Of a stretch of DNA of 30,658 bases, positions 1 to 7,847 are shown one piece after another; position 1 is the first letter of the stretch, and each line of letters begins with the position of its first letter. Both the position numbers and the translations under genes were made by a program. Source of the DNA: JBLHKE01 sp047619485 (GTDB lineage Bacteria > Verrucomicrobiota > Verrucomicrobiia > Verrucomicrobiales > DEV007). The notes beneath the pieces are model-generated. The model was not told the DNA's origin. It did no database searches and saw only the letters and a program-made list of their open reading frames with translations. The stretch spans positions 1 through 30,658 of the forward strand of contig JBLHKE010000009.1 of the NCBI GenBank assembly GCA_047619485.1, read 5' to 3'.

Positions 1-134
1 ACCGGGAGCGCAACCACCAGGGTCTGGAGAACCGGCTGCTATCAGAACCACCACCACCGAAGTCGGACGTCGGCGTGCGGAGGCGCAGACGCGTCGGCGG
101 GCTGCTAAACTACTACCATCGCGAGGCCGCGTGA
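1..134 (+). CDS. Transposase (rve/DDE integrase core), C-terminal fragment, cut by window edge
   Basis: The open frame starting at base 3 reads RERNHQGLENRLL and ends with a VGGLLNYYHREAA tail and TGA at 132-134. The same two blocks (HxRxNHQGL and GGLLxYYxRxAA) close the complete transposase at 2820-3887 on the other strand and the stub at 2627-2790, so this is the last part of a related DDE transposase. The middle (a proline run then an arginine run) differs from both others, so it is a diverged family member and not a recent copy. The rest of the gene lies left of the window, so I cannot tell whether it is intact. It converges with the hydrolase gene that follows. Confidence 0.8.
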   Translation, partial: RERNHQGLENRLLSEPPPPKSDVGVRRRRRVGGLLNYYHREAA

Positions 135-169
135 GAGCCCGGCTGATTAAATGCACCATACGGGCACGC

Positions 170-1198
170 TCAGTAAGCATGAAAAAACTTCGCGAAGCTG
201 CTGGTCCACTCTCGGATTCTGATACCGGTGAGAATATGGTCGGTCTTGACGTAAATGGCGCCGGGGTATCTGCCATCGCGGGGTCTAGAGAACGCGTCGT
301 AGAGTTGTTCCTGAAAATCGGTACCCACGTAGTCATCGTTAGTCGAGATCACGAAGGCGATGTCTTCGGGCTCTCTCAAGCAGGCAAAGTCTAGTGGATC
401 AACGGTTAGAATGTTCTCGAGGTAGGCTCGCAGGCTGGTGATGTCGGGGATATTCTCCGCGGCCATTCTAGCTTCCCGAATACCCTGCAAGGTGCCATAT
501 TTCGAAGCCGCGACAATACCAGGGATATCTCCGCCACCTGTGATCACCCCGGCCCTCTTGAGCCGCGGTTCGGCACCGAACAACATTGCGCCGCGTATAC
601 CACCCATGCTTGTCCCATAGGTGAAGAGCCGCTCTGGATCGGTTTCCGGCAACTGTTCCAGAAGGTCGATCCCCATCCGGGCGGTGATGATGTTGCGAGT
701 AAAGACGTCGTTCACCTGATCGAAGGGCCGGTCGGTTTCGCCGTGAACCTGGGTCGGAATCACGATCAACACATTGAATCCTTTTCGGCAAAAAGACCTC
801 GCGGTAAGCCTATCCAGAAGGATCTCATCGCCAAAGAGCGTGAGTAGAACCACGGTGGGGCGGGGCTCGTTGCCGGGGCAGTGGTAGAAGAGATATTTCT
901 GCTCAAAGGTGCCGATTTTTCGCAATGGGTCGTTGATCTCCACGGTGAATTTTTCCGTGACGAGGTTTGCCACCGAACTAATCTTCTGCCGGCGGATCGA
1001 CAGTGCGTCGGTCTTTCGATAATCGAACGCCCGGGCCTTCTTTCGAGCCGATTCCACCGCGCCGGAATACTCGCTGGCCGATGCCTTTCCGGTCAGGCCT
1101 GCAGACTTGACCTGACCAGACTTCGGCTGCGGCAGCGGCCTTGAGCAGGCGGCCAGGCAGGTGATGCAGAGCACTAGTAGAGAGCGCGCCAACATCAC
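170..1198 (-). CDS. Alpha/beta-hydrolase-fold lipoprotein
   Basis: A 342-residue protein with a lipoprotein signal: a hydrophobic stretch followed by lipobox LAAC with Cys18, so it is probably acylated and membrane anchored. The nucleophile elbow is GTSMGG with Ser197. Asp288 or Asp289 (STNDDYVG) and His321 (KTDHILTG) sit at the expected later positions, giving a plausible Ser-Asp-His triad. The central VVLLTLFG and NVLIVIP segments look like the core strands of the fold. The substrate cannot be named; an esterase or peptidase-like hydrolase is likely. Translation starts at GTG 1198 or ATG 1195, which are adjacent codons. The gene stands alone between a transposase end and decayed sigma factor sequence, and itself shows no lesion. 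Confidence 0.8.
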   Translation of the reverse strand: MMLARSLLVLCITCLAACSRPLPQPKSGQVKSAGLTGKASASEYSGAVESARKKARAFDYRKTDALSIRRQKISSVANLVTEKFTVEINDPLRKIGTFEQKYLFYHCPGNEPRPTVVLLTLFGDEILLDRLTARSFCRKGFNVLIVIPTQVHGETDRPFDQVNDVFTRNIITARMGIDLLEQLPETDPERLFTYGTSMGGIRGAMLFGAEPRLKRAGVITGGGDIPGIVAASKYGTLQGIREARMAAENIPDITSLRAYLENILTVDPLDFACLREPEDIAFVISTNDDYVGTDFQEQLYDAFSRPRDGRYPGAIYVKTDHILTGIRIREWTSSFAKFFHAY

Positions 1199-1422
1199 GG
1201 CATTTCCGGCACCCCGAGATTAGGGCAACTGGAACGAGAAGCAGAAAGGGAATTGAAGTAGGTTCCGTACATCATCGCGATTTGAGGAGAATCGTCTGGC
1301 ATGCTTCGATTCGACGGAAGGTCACTAGGCACTGGGGAGTGCAGACCTGAAATGCGCTTTAGGGTTAAAATAATTGCGTGGATCCATTTTTCTGACAATT
1401 CTCATTTGCCGTCTCTTCTTAG

Positions 1423-1653
1423 ACGAGTAGCCGAAGCGATACCACCTCAAAGTCCTCCAGCGATTACTTGGCGGGTGAGGCCTTTCCTGCCTCGCAGTGG
1501 TCGGTGCTTCTCCAAGGCGGGCAGGGTGAGACCGAGTAAACCCGCGCCGGGAGTTTGGCAGTGTCTTGCGCAGAGAGATTCTGCCGCACGGTTACCGAGG
1601 AAGCTCAAGTCGATGGTGAGATCCGCTACCTCCTTGGGTTGTTGCGTGATTAG
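1423..1653 (+). pseudogene. ECF sigma factor relic with only N- and C-terminal ends left
   Basis: Three short blocks in alternating frames match the sigma factor encoded at 1786-2521 on the opposite strand. Block 1 (about 1477-1536) reads EAFPASQWSVLLQGGQGE, like the intact FPPLSWSVLLQDDGEG, and hits TAA at 1537. Block 2 (1545-1580) reads RREFGSVLRREI, like LRREFGSVLRQEV. Block 3 (1588-1653) reads TVTEEAQVDGEIRYLLGLL and ends at TAG 1651, like the intact C-terminus. Regions 2 to early 4 are missing, so an internal deletion joined the ends. The step from block 2 to block 3 is seven bases where the other gene has six, which is a frameshift. No start codon is visible. This is a dead paralogue; the sequence on either side (1199-1422 and 1654-1785) shows nothing I recognise. 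Confidence 0.8.
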
Positions 1654-1785
1654 GCAATTCGCTCGGTCGAAAATCCGCTCAAGGGCATGTTTCAAATCTT
1701 CCCGCCGACGGATTGATCTCTTCGAGCGTGTCTACCTACACCTCAGACAAGAAGACAATTCATCTGACGTCTCAATCAACGCTCA

Positions 1786-2521
1786 CTAACTTCGACGCAG
1801 TAGCCCGACCAAGTAGCGGATTTCACCGTCCACCTGGTTTTCGTCGGTGACGGTGAGGCCGACCTCCTGACGCAGGACGCTGCCGAATTCCCTGCGGAGT
1901 TCGAGGGCGGCCTGCTGTACCGCATGTTCAGTCGTTCCGAGAGCTACAGCGATGTTCGCGTAGGGGGTCCGTTCCTTCACCCGTGAACAGGCCCCGCAAC
2001 TTCAGATAGTGGGCTTCGCGTCCGCGACTCCTGAGGCGCTCGTGCAACTTCTCCAGGGTTTTGTCAAATAACGTTCGCGCCCACCGACGGTCGAACGCTT
2101 CCTCTGGCGAGTCATCGATGCCACTTTGAGCGCTGGTTACTTCTTCGATCTCGTGCAAGGGAATCACCGGCGCACTTCCGCCACGCTTTTGCGCTGTGCT
2201 TGCTCGGTGCTGGTCGCTGCGCCAATGCTGCAACGAGGTGAGCAGGAACGACCGAAACAGGCCGTCGCCCCGCTCGATCTTGCGCAAAAACTCGCGGTTC
2301 AGCATATGGGCAAAGAAGCCCTGGATGCCATCAGCCGCCGTGTCGTGATCGATTTCTTTACGGCGCAGAAACACATAGAGCGGCTTCCAATAGCCACGCG
2401 CGAGTCTTTCCCAGGCCGCGTGAGCCGACGATCCCTCACCATCGTCCTGCAATAGGACCGACCAAGAGAGTGGCGGGAAAGGTGCCGCCGCCTGAACGCA
2501 TCGGTTCAAACGGTTCGCCAC
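1786..2521 (-). pseudogene. Large ECF-type sigma factor (planctomycete/verrucomicrobial kind), one frameshift
   Basis: The N-terminal frame (GTG at 2521) carries WSVLLQ, YWKPLYVFLRRK and FRSFLLTSLQHWRSDQHR, the sigma-70 region 2 pattern of this family, then AQKRGG and FDRRWARTLFDKTLEKL. At about 1975-1985 the frame runs off into RSRND and a stop, while another frame takes over with YANIAVALGTTEHAVQQA, the region 4 helix-turn-helix, and ends at TAG 1786. Length is 736 bases, one more than 245 codons. Removing one G near GGTGAAGGAACGG restores a 244-residue protein of normal family length. It would direct RNA polymerase to an unknown regulon. The partner kinase gene common beside this family is not visible. 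It is either a recent pseudogene or a one-base sequence error. Confidence 0.8.
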
Positions 2522-2599
2522 CGTTATGGAAATCTGTACCGATCCTGAAATTTTAGCTTTTTGGATCGGCTAGGTCAACAAGTTCCTATGAATCAACCC

Positions 2600-2609
2600 C
2601 GTAGTGTCC
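2600..2609 (+). repeat. Left terminal inverted repeat of the insertion sequence
   Basis: The sequence CGTAGTGTCC is repeated in inverted form at 3994-4003. It lies 17 bases beyond the stop codon of the truncated transposase stub, so it belongs to the stub's element, not to the complete gene. Confidence 0.5.
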
Positions 2610-2626
2610 CAAAACTCGGACGGCAC

Positions 2627-2790
2627 TCAGGCGGCCCTCCTGTAGTGGTTTAGGAGACCGCCGAGCCTCGATTCACAGACGACCTTGCCCGTCCCGTTGT
2701 CCCGCCCAAGCTCTGGCTCGATCAACCTGTTCGCCAGCCCCTGGTGATTCCCCTCCGAGTGGTAGTGCTCGACGAACTGCCCGACGGCGT
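2627..2790 (-). pseudogene. 3' stub of a second transposase
   Basis: The last roughly 55 codons read VGQFVEHYHSEGNHQGLANR, then a GGLLNHYRRAA tail and TGA. They align with the C-terminus of the adjacent complete transposase (VDQFCEHYHRERNHQGLGNE and GGLLRYYYRDAA). Similarity fades upstream of about 2790, where the complete element's stop codon lies only some 30 bases away. The divergence between the two ends shows that they are different family members, so this is a leftover of an older insertion, not a tandem duplication. Confidence 0.75.
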
Positions 2791-2819
2791 AGTATCCGGA
2801 AACTCGAATCGTCCAGTTT

Positions 2820-3887
2820 TCATGCGGCATCCCGGTAGTAGTAGCGCAGCAGTCCTCCGAGCCTTCGCCGACATTGCACCTCACCCGCGCCGTCCGAACT
2901 GAAGTCCGGCTCGATGATCTCGTTTCCCAGACCCTGGTGGTTCCGCTCTCTGTGGTAGTGCTCGCAGAACTGGTCGACCGCCCGCCTCAACGATCCCTCC
3001 CCTATCAGTACCATCCGCTCCAAACACTCCGCCTTGATCGATCGAACGAACCTTTCCACGAATGCATTCAAATTGGGAGAGCGTGGCGGCAAGCGTACCG
3101 AGTTCACTCCGGCACTTTCGAGGATCGAAAGGAACTCGCGGGTGAACAGCGTCGATCGGTCATGGATGAGGTACCCGCATCCAATGAGGAATCCGCTTGA
3201 GCAGTCGGTCAGGTTCCGCCCGACCTGCTTCAGCCACTCCCCATCGGGCTCGGGGACGATCCCGGCGATGCTCACCTTCCGGGTCGATAGCCGGATCACG
3301 AACCGGACGTGGTAGCGAACCAGCCCGCGCAGCGTCCACACCTCCACCGTGAAGAAGTCAGTCGCGCCCATCACGTCCCAGTGCATCCTCAGAAACTCCG
3401 CCCAAGTTGTCTTCCGCTCACGTTCCGGAGCTGGCTCCATTCCCGCCAGTTTCAGGATGTCGGCGATGGTTCCCCTGCCGATCTCGTGCCCGAGATTGGC
3501 CAGCGCGCCCCGGATCCTCGTATAGCCCCAGCCCCGGTTCTCCTCGGCCATCCTGATTACGAGGTTCCGGAGCTCCTCTGCCGTCGGCGGGCGACCTACC
3601 TTGCGCCGCCTACCGCTCGAATCGTATTTCTTCGCTATGAGTTTCCGATGCCACGCGAGTAGAGTCTGCGGGGTGACCAGACCAACGATCTCCTTCAGCC
3701 GCCCATAGCGGATTAGCTTGGCCTTGCCCGCCAGGCGTCTCCTCTGCTCATCTGTGAATTTCGGCCGTCGGCTCCCCTGCTGCTCCTTCAGTATCCTGAC
3801 CTCCTCCTGCAGGTATTCGATCACGTGCTGGTGCTGGCGGTTCATCCAGCCCGCCAGCGACACCAGGATCAGTTTGAATGCGTCCAT
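2820..3887 (-). CDS. DDE transposase with rve integrase core
   Basis: A 355-residue protein. An N-terminal segment (about 15-145) has a basic helix-turn-helix region and the block GWGYTRIRGALANLGHEIGR typical of IS3/IS481-type transposases. The rve catalytic core follows, with Asp177 (GATDFF), Asp243 (LIHDRSTLF) and Glu278 (NAFVERFVRSIK). The last two are separated by 34 residues, fitting a DD(34/35)E enzyme. The C-terminal block EHYHRERNHQGL is the usual signature after the Glu. All three acidic residues are present and the frame is unbroken, so it may be active. It catalyses strand transfer at the element ends. The exact IS family cannot be fixed without a database comparison. Confidence 0.88.
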   Translation of the reverse strand: MDAFKLILVSLAGWMNRQHQHVIEYLQEEVRILKEQQGSRRPKFTDEQRRRLAGKAKLIRYGRLKEIVGLVTPQTLLAWHRKLIAKKYDSSGRRRKVGRPPTAEELRNLVIRMAEENRGWGYTRIRGALANLGHEIGRGTIADILKLAGMEPAPERERKTTWAEFLRMHWDVMGATDFFTVEVWTLRGLVRYHVRFVIRLSTRKVSIAGIVPEPDGEWLKQVGRNLTDCSSGFLIGCGYLIHDRSTLFTREFLSILESAGVNSVRLPPRSPNLNAFVERFVRSIKAECLERMVLIGEGSLRRAVDQFCEHYHRERNHQGLGNEIIEPDFSSDGAGEVQCRRRLGGLLRYYYRDAA

Positions 3888-3993
3888 CGTGCCATTCCTG
3901 CATTATTCAGACCCGTAAAGCGAACCGAATCGAAGACACTGGTCTATCTCTAACGAGCTGATCCTCAGACGATCCCGGTGTAATCGAATTCCC

Positions 3994-4003
3994 GGACACT
4001 ACG
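3994..4003 (-). repeat. Right terminal inverted repeat of the insertion sequence
   Basis: GGACACTACG is the exact complement of the left repeat at 2600-2609. It sits about 107 bases upstream of the transposase start, a reasonable leader length for the element. The 3888-3993 stretch between them holds no gene and probably contains the transposase promoter. Confidence 0.5.
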
Positions 4004-4036
4004 CGATTGTTCCAAATGAATGCCGAACGTCGCTTG

Positions 4037-4231
4037 CTACTCCGAAAGCAACTGATTGATTCGGGCGATTTCTTTTAGGGTCGAAGAATTCGCCCCGGGT
4101 TGAAGCCTGACACCTTTCGGCTAGGCACCATACACCAGGTAGGCTAGACGGTTTCCAATACCGGGTCGCTGGGCGAGGACTAAAGACGCGCTTGTGGCCA
4201 ACAGGAGCGATAGGCAGAATGCGCGGAACAT
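4037..4231 (-). pseudogene. Signal-peptide ORF with internal TAG; possible secreted-protein relic
   Basis: ATG at 4231 opens MFRAFCLSLLLATSASLVLA, a convincing Sec signal peptide, followed by QRPGIGNRLAYLVYGA and TAG at 4121-4123. The same frame then continues with PKGVRLQPGANSSTLKEIAR to a second stop at 4037. The NRLAYL motif after a short mature start is reminiscent of the N-terminus of large PVC polysaccharide-deacetylase-like proteins, but six residues are weak evidence. It may be a beheaded remnant, or a 64-residue secreted peptide hit by a nonsense mutation (GAG to TAG would explain it). It lies just outside the insertion sequence, so disruption nearby is plausible. Confidence 0.35.
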
Positions 4232-4297
4232 CTGGCAAGTGTAGCCGAGAGATCGCTTTTTCGGCAACTCAACTTCGCATTTCTCATCAGTGTCGCC

Positions 4298-5431
4298 CTA
4301 TGGCCGCATCACGCGGTAGAACCGCCGTCTCGAATCGAGTTTCAACTCGCTCATGTCGTTGATTTCCTCAGTGAAAGACGTCTCATCGGTGTCCTCCGCC
4401 CCCCCAGCGTTATCTTCGAGTTCCCCCCACGGCCCGCCGGGTGAGAATCCCCCATCAACCTTGTACAAAACCCGCGGGCGTGATTTCCAAGTTACCGTGA
4501 CCTCCCCCGAAACTGGATCGCGCACCACTCGGGTGATCGCAAATTCTGGCTCGCCACCGCCACCGCCGACCTCAGTCCGATTCACCACATCGTCGAACGC
4601 CGTCCCGAGACGGACCTCGTCGAAACTGCTGCGGCTACCGTGGAACGAAATCGTGTCGAAAGTCGACTGGTCGAGCTTGTTGGCCGAGGTGAGCGAGACC
4701 GCGCTCGCATCGAAGTCCACTTCGGTTGGCGCGATGTATCCGCCGTCGGTACTGATGTCGAACACGTTGACGCTGCTGGTGTCCGTCGTGCCGCCGTCGG
4801 TGCCCCACTCGATCTTGATCACCATCAATTGCTGCGGAGCGATACGCGGAATGCTACCCGAACGATACTCCTCGAAATTGCCGCTCATGTCCTCATCGTC
4901 CCAGTAGGCCGCCATCGGATTCTGGCTGTTGAACGTGTTGCCACCTCCGATCGCCTGCCCCTCCGCCTGCTGCGCCCGGTCGTCGAGTAGTGATCCCTGG
5001 CCGATCGCGAGATTCGGTTTGTGGTGGTTGTCTGGCTGGACGCCGTCGTTGGTGTGACCGCTGACGACGCTCATCCAGGTCACTGTCCCGTCCAAGAAGG
5101 TTGCGGTCACGGCCGGATCGATCGCACGGCTGCCGGAATTTTGGTTGATTCGCGCCCCCATGCAAAACAGCCCGAGATTCGGCAACCCACCGGCGGGGAT
5201 CCCCGTCCAAACATTTCCAATCGAGCTATCGTCCGCCTGCATGGAGTGCCCGTCAGGCACCGATCCGTTATCGACCCACGGCCCATCAAAACCGGCACCG
5301 CCGTCCGCCCCTTCCAAAGCTGTCCCCACCGGGTAGTCGAAGGGTTCGTAGAGGAGGAGGTCTGCTTTGGCTGGCAAGGACAGACAGTGGGCTCCTACGA
5401 GTAACAGAGGTAGGCAAGACAGGGTTCTCAT
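4298..5431 (-). CDS. Secreted protein of unknown function, verrucomicrobial type
   Basis: A 377-residue protein. From ATG 5431 it starts MRTLSCLPLLLVGAHCLSLP and AKA, a normal Sec signal peptide; a GTG at 5491 would add 20 residues and is less likely. The mature part begins LLLYEPFDYPVGTALEG, the opening of a concanavalin/LamG-like jelly-roll family common in Verrucomicrobia. The middle is rich in Gly, Asn, Asp and Ser. A five-glycine linker (VGGGGGEPEF) leads to a small beta-sandwich module, TRVVRDPVSGEVTVTWKS to RRFYRVMRP, which is a frequent C-terminal ending in verrucomicrobial extracellular proteins. It probably acts at the surface or outside the cell. It is divergent from the glycosidase gene across about 110 bases, so the two may share regulation. 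Confidence 0.7.
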   Translation of the reverse strand: MRTLSCLPLLLVGAHCLSLPAKADLLLYEPFDYPVGTALEGADGGAGFDGPWVDNGSVPDGHSMQADDSSIGNVWTGIPAGGLPNLGLFCMGARINQNSGSRAIDPAVTATFLDGTVTWMSVVSGHTNDGVQPDNHHKPNLAIGQGSLLDDRAQQAEGQAIGGGNTFNSQNPMAAYWDDEDMSGNFEEYRSGSIPRIAPQQLMVIKIEWGTDGGTTDTSSVNVFDISTDGGYIAPTEVDFDASAVSLTSANKLDQSTFDTISFHGSRSSFDEVRLGTAFDDVVNRTEVGGGGGEPEFAITRVVRDPVSGEVTVTWKSRPRVLYKVDGGFSPGGPWGELEDNAGGAEDTDETSFTEEINDMSELKLDSRRRFYRVMRP

Positions 5432-5507
5432 TCCTCTTTTTGAACTTATTTTCCTCGCAGTGTCGATGGTAAAAATATTAGCTCTGCGCACCGAAGTAGA
5501 TACAGGC

Positions 5508-5536
5508 TTGAAAGTTCGTGAGATTCCCTCTCAAAT
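5508..5536 (+). promoter_or_regulatory. Possible sigma-70-like promoter of the glycosidase cluster
   Basis: TTGAAA (5508-5513), 17 bases, then TCAAAT (5531-5536). Initiation about seven bases later would fall on or beside the ATG at 5544, which has no Shine-Dalgarno, so a leaderless transcript would fit. The match is weak and untested; it is offered only because spacing and position agree. Confidence 0.25.
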
Positions 5537-5543
5537 CGCGCCA

Positions 5544-7847
5544 ATGCACACGCTCCTCCCCATCGTCCTCTCCCTTCAGCTTGCGAGCTGCGCACTTTCG
5601 TTCGGTCAGGAAGCGCTTGTGGAGGGATCGAAGCGGGCGGTGTCGCCCTACACAGCGGCCTTCCGAGGCCTCTCTAAGGGCACGCCCAACAAGACGATCG
5701 TCGATGGCCCGCTGCTGGGCAACGGCGACATGGGCGTGTGCCTCTCGGATATCACGGAGAAGGGAGAGGACAGGAGGGTGCGCCAGGTAGCCAACGGCCC
5801 GCGGTTTTGGCTCTGCAAAAATGATTTCTGGAAACTCGCGCACGATTTCAAAAGTGGCCCGAGTGGACCACGGGTGTTCGGTGGGATCGATGTGAAATTT
5901 CCCGGCTTGGGGGGCGGATCAGAGACACAGCAGAATCTTTACGACGCAGTGACCGTTTCGAAGTGGGCTGGCGACAAGCGCGGGGCAAAAGTGGAGGTCC
6001 GCTCTTGGGTCGCCGCCAGCGAGAACATGCTGGTGGTGGAACTGACGGCCTCAGGCAAGGATTCGGAAGTGGAGGTGAACCTGTGGGTGAAGGAGGGCAA
6101 TGGGTCGGAAGTCGCCAAGGGTGGCGACGGGGGGACGCGGTGGGTTACACGAAAATTCGCCAAGGACGTCGAGATTATCACCGAGGTGGCGTGCGCCATG
6201 AAAACGCTCGGGGCCGGAGATTCGAAATTCACTCTCAAGGTCGGCCAGCCGGTGACAATTCTCGTCGCCATGCGGAGCAGGTTCAAGAGCCAGACACCAT
6301 TGGAAGACGTCCGCGAGAGGATCGGCGGGATGGATCAGGCGGATCTGGTCGGACTGCGGAAGAAGCACGCCGAGTGGTGGCGGGAGTTCTGGGCGAAATC
6401 GTTCGTGGAGATCGGCGACCCGATCCTCGAACAGCGCTACTACCTTTCGAATTACGTCATGGCATGCGCCAGCCGCGATCCCGAATTTCCACCGCCCCTT
6501 TTCGGCACATGGAATACCACCGACGAACCGGGTTGGGAGGGCGACTACCATTTGAATTACAATCACATGGCACCGTTCTACGGCTTGTATTCGTCCAACC
6601 ACATCGAGCAAGCCGATCCTTATCACGCTCCGATTCTCGATTTCAGGCCACGCGCCCAGTGGTATGCAAAGAACGCACAGAACATCCGCGGTGCCTACTA
6701 CCCGGTCGGGATCGGGCCGAAGGGGATTGAGACAACGCGGAATTATCCCGATGACGGCTACGCAAGACCTCCACACTTCGAGAAAGAAGGTCTCTTCTAC
6801 CATCAGAAGAGCAACGGGGCCTACTGCCTCGTGAATATCGCGATGCGCTGGTACCACACCTACGACAAAAACTATGCGAAGCAGCTGTATCCGCTGGTCC
6901 GCGACATTGCGGACTTCTGGGAGGACTACCTCAAGTTCGAGGACGGGCGGTATGTCATCTACAAGGATTCCATCCACGAACGTTCCTTCAACGGCAACGA
7001 CTTCAACTCCATCGTTTCGATCGGGCTGGTGCGGAATGCGCTCGAACTGGCGCTCGACATGAGCGCTGAGCTGGGAGTCGATGCCGATCGCCACCAGAAG
7101 TGGCGGCACATCCTCGCCCATCTCAGCGGGTGGAGCTACCATGAGCTGTCGCTACCGCGCCTCCCCGGCGAGGATCGCAGCGTCGTAAAGCCCAAGGTCA
7201 AAGTCTTCCGCTACACCGAAAAGGGCACTGCGTGGTGGCGCAATAACACCCTCGGCATCCAGCACATCTATCCGGCCGGGGCCATCGGGCTCGACAGTCC
7301 GGCGGAGGAACTCGAGGTCGCGAGAAATACCATCGACGTCCGCAACGGCTGGTTCGACGGCAATGGCATGAACAGCTTCTACCCCGCAGCGGTGCGCGTC
7401 GGTTACGACCCGCAGGTCATCCTCGTGAAGCTGCGGGAGATGATCCAGACCAAGGCCGCCACGAACGGATTCATCAAACGCAACCCGCACGGCATCGAGA
7501 ATTGCAGCCTCGTGCCAAACACCATCAACGAGATGCTGTGCATGGGACACAAGGGCGTGCTGCGCCTGTTCCCGGTCTGGCCAACAGACAAGGACGCACG
7601 TTTTGCCAACCTTCGCGCGTGGGGGGCATTCTTGGTTTCCTCCGAACTCAAAGGAGGCGTAGTCCGCTACGTGGACATCACCAGCGAGCAGGGCAGGAAG
7701 TGCACGATCAAAAACCCGTGGCCGGGTCGCCGCGTGCAAATCACGCGGGCAGATGGCAAAATCGAGACGGTTTCCGGAGAGCGCTTCACACTCGACACAC
7801 AGACCGACGAAAAACTGCACTTGGTGCCCGAGCCAGAATCGAAATGA
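5544..7847 (+). CDS. GH95-like six-hairpin glycosidase, secreted
   Basis: A 767-residue protein starting MHTLLPIVLSLQLASCALSF, a signal peptide; this ATG is chosen over upstream in-frame starts because it places the signal at the N-terminus. GPLLGNGDMGVCLSD (55-69) matches the N-terminal sandwich domain of the GH95 and related clans. In the helical barrel, TWNTTDEPGWEGDYHLNYN (322-340) parallels the GH95 Trp-Asn and Asn-x-Asn substrate-binding block (Asn338, Asn340). Glu479 (DSIHERSF) is a candidate general acid. The C-terminal NEMLCMGHKGVLRLFPVWP is also GH95-like. GH95 enzymes are mostly alpha-L-fucosidases or alpha-galactosidases. Here the substrate is unproven and another six-hairpin family remains possible. 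The stop overlaps the next start (ATGA), so the two genes are coupled. Confidence 0.75.
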   Translation: MHTLLPIVLSLQLASCALSFGQEALVEGSKRAVSPYTAAFRGLSKGTPNKTIVDGPLLGNGDMGVCLSDITEKGEDRRVRQVANGPRFWLCKNDFWKLAHDFKSGPSGPRVFGGIDVKFPGLGGGSETQQNLYDAVTVSKWAGDKRGAKVEVRSWVAASENMLVVELTASGKDSEVEVNLWVKEGNGSEVAKGGDGGTRWVTRKFAKDVEIITEVACAMKTLGAGDSKFTLKVGQPVTILVAMRSRFKSQTPLEDVRERIGGMDQADLVGLRKKHAEWWREFWAKSFVEIGDPILEQRYYLSNYVMACASRDPEFPPPLFGTWNTTDEPGWEGDYHLNYNHMAPFYGLYSSNHIEQADPYHAPILDFRPRAQWYAKNAQNIRGAYYPVGIGPKGIETTRNYPDDGYARPPHFEKEGLFYHQKSNGAYCLVNIAMRWYHTYDKNYAKQLYPLVRDIADFWEDYLKFEDGRYVIYKDSIHERSFNGNDFNSIVSIGLVRNALELALDMSAELGVDADRHQKWRHILAHLSGWSYHELSLPRLPGEDRSVVKPKVKVFRYTEKGTAWWRNNTLGIQHIYPAGAIGLDSPAEELEVARNTIDVRNGWFDGNGMNSFYPAAVRVGYDPQVILVKLREMIQTKAATNGFIKRNPHGIENCSLVPNTINEMLCMGHKGVLRLFPVWPTDKDARFANLRAWGAFLVSSELKGGVVRYVDITSEQGRKCTIKNPWPGRRVQITRADGKIETVSGERFTLDTQTDEKLHLVPEPESK

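Larger units (their letters stand above)
2600..4003. mobile_element. Insertion sequence, about 1.4 kb, with a 3' stub of a second element
   Basis: A 10-bp perfect inverted repeat, CGTAGTGTCC, lies at 2600-2609 and as its complement at 3994-4003. It encloses a complete DDE transposase gene (2820-3887) and the last part of another transposase (2627-2790), both on the minus strand. Treating TGTCC as the tip gives 5'-TG..CA-3' ends, as in the IS3/IS481 class. I see no direct target-site duplication in the flanks. The pairing of one element's 5' end with the other's 3' end suggests a hybrid formed by insertion or recombination between related elements. Confidence 0.6.

Noticed and set aside
1301..1789. 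162-residue plus-strand ORF and the 82-residue minus ORF opposite
   Set aside because: The sigma factor similarity lies in other frames of the same stretch; these long frames show no family features.
3999..4238. 79-residue minus-strand ORF
   Set aside because: It has no recognisable motif, and another frame over the same bases encodes a clear signal peptide, so this frame is probably a shadow.
4236..4297. Possible terminator hairpin (GCCGA ... TCGGC) after the secreted protein gene
   Set aside because: The stem is only five base pairs with a 12-base loop and no T-tract on the proper side.
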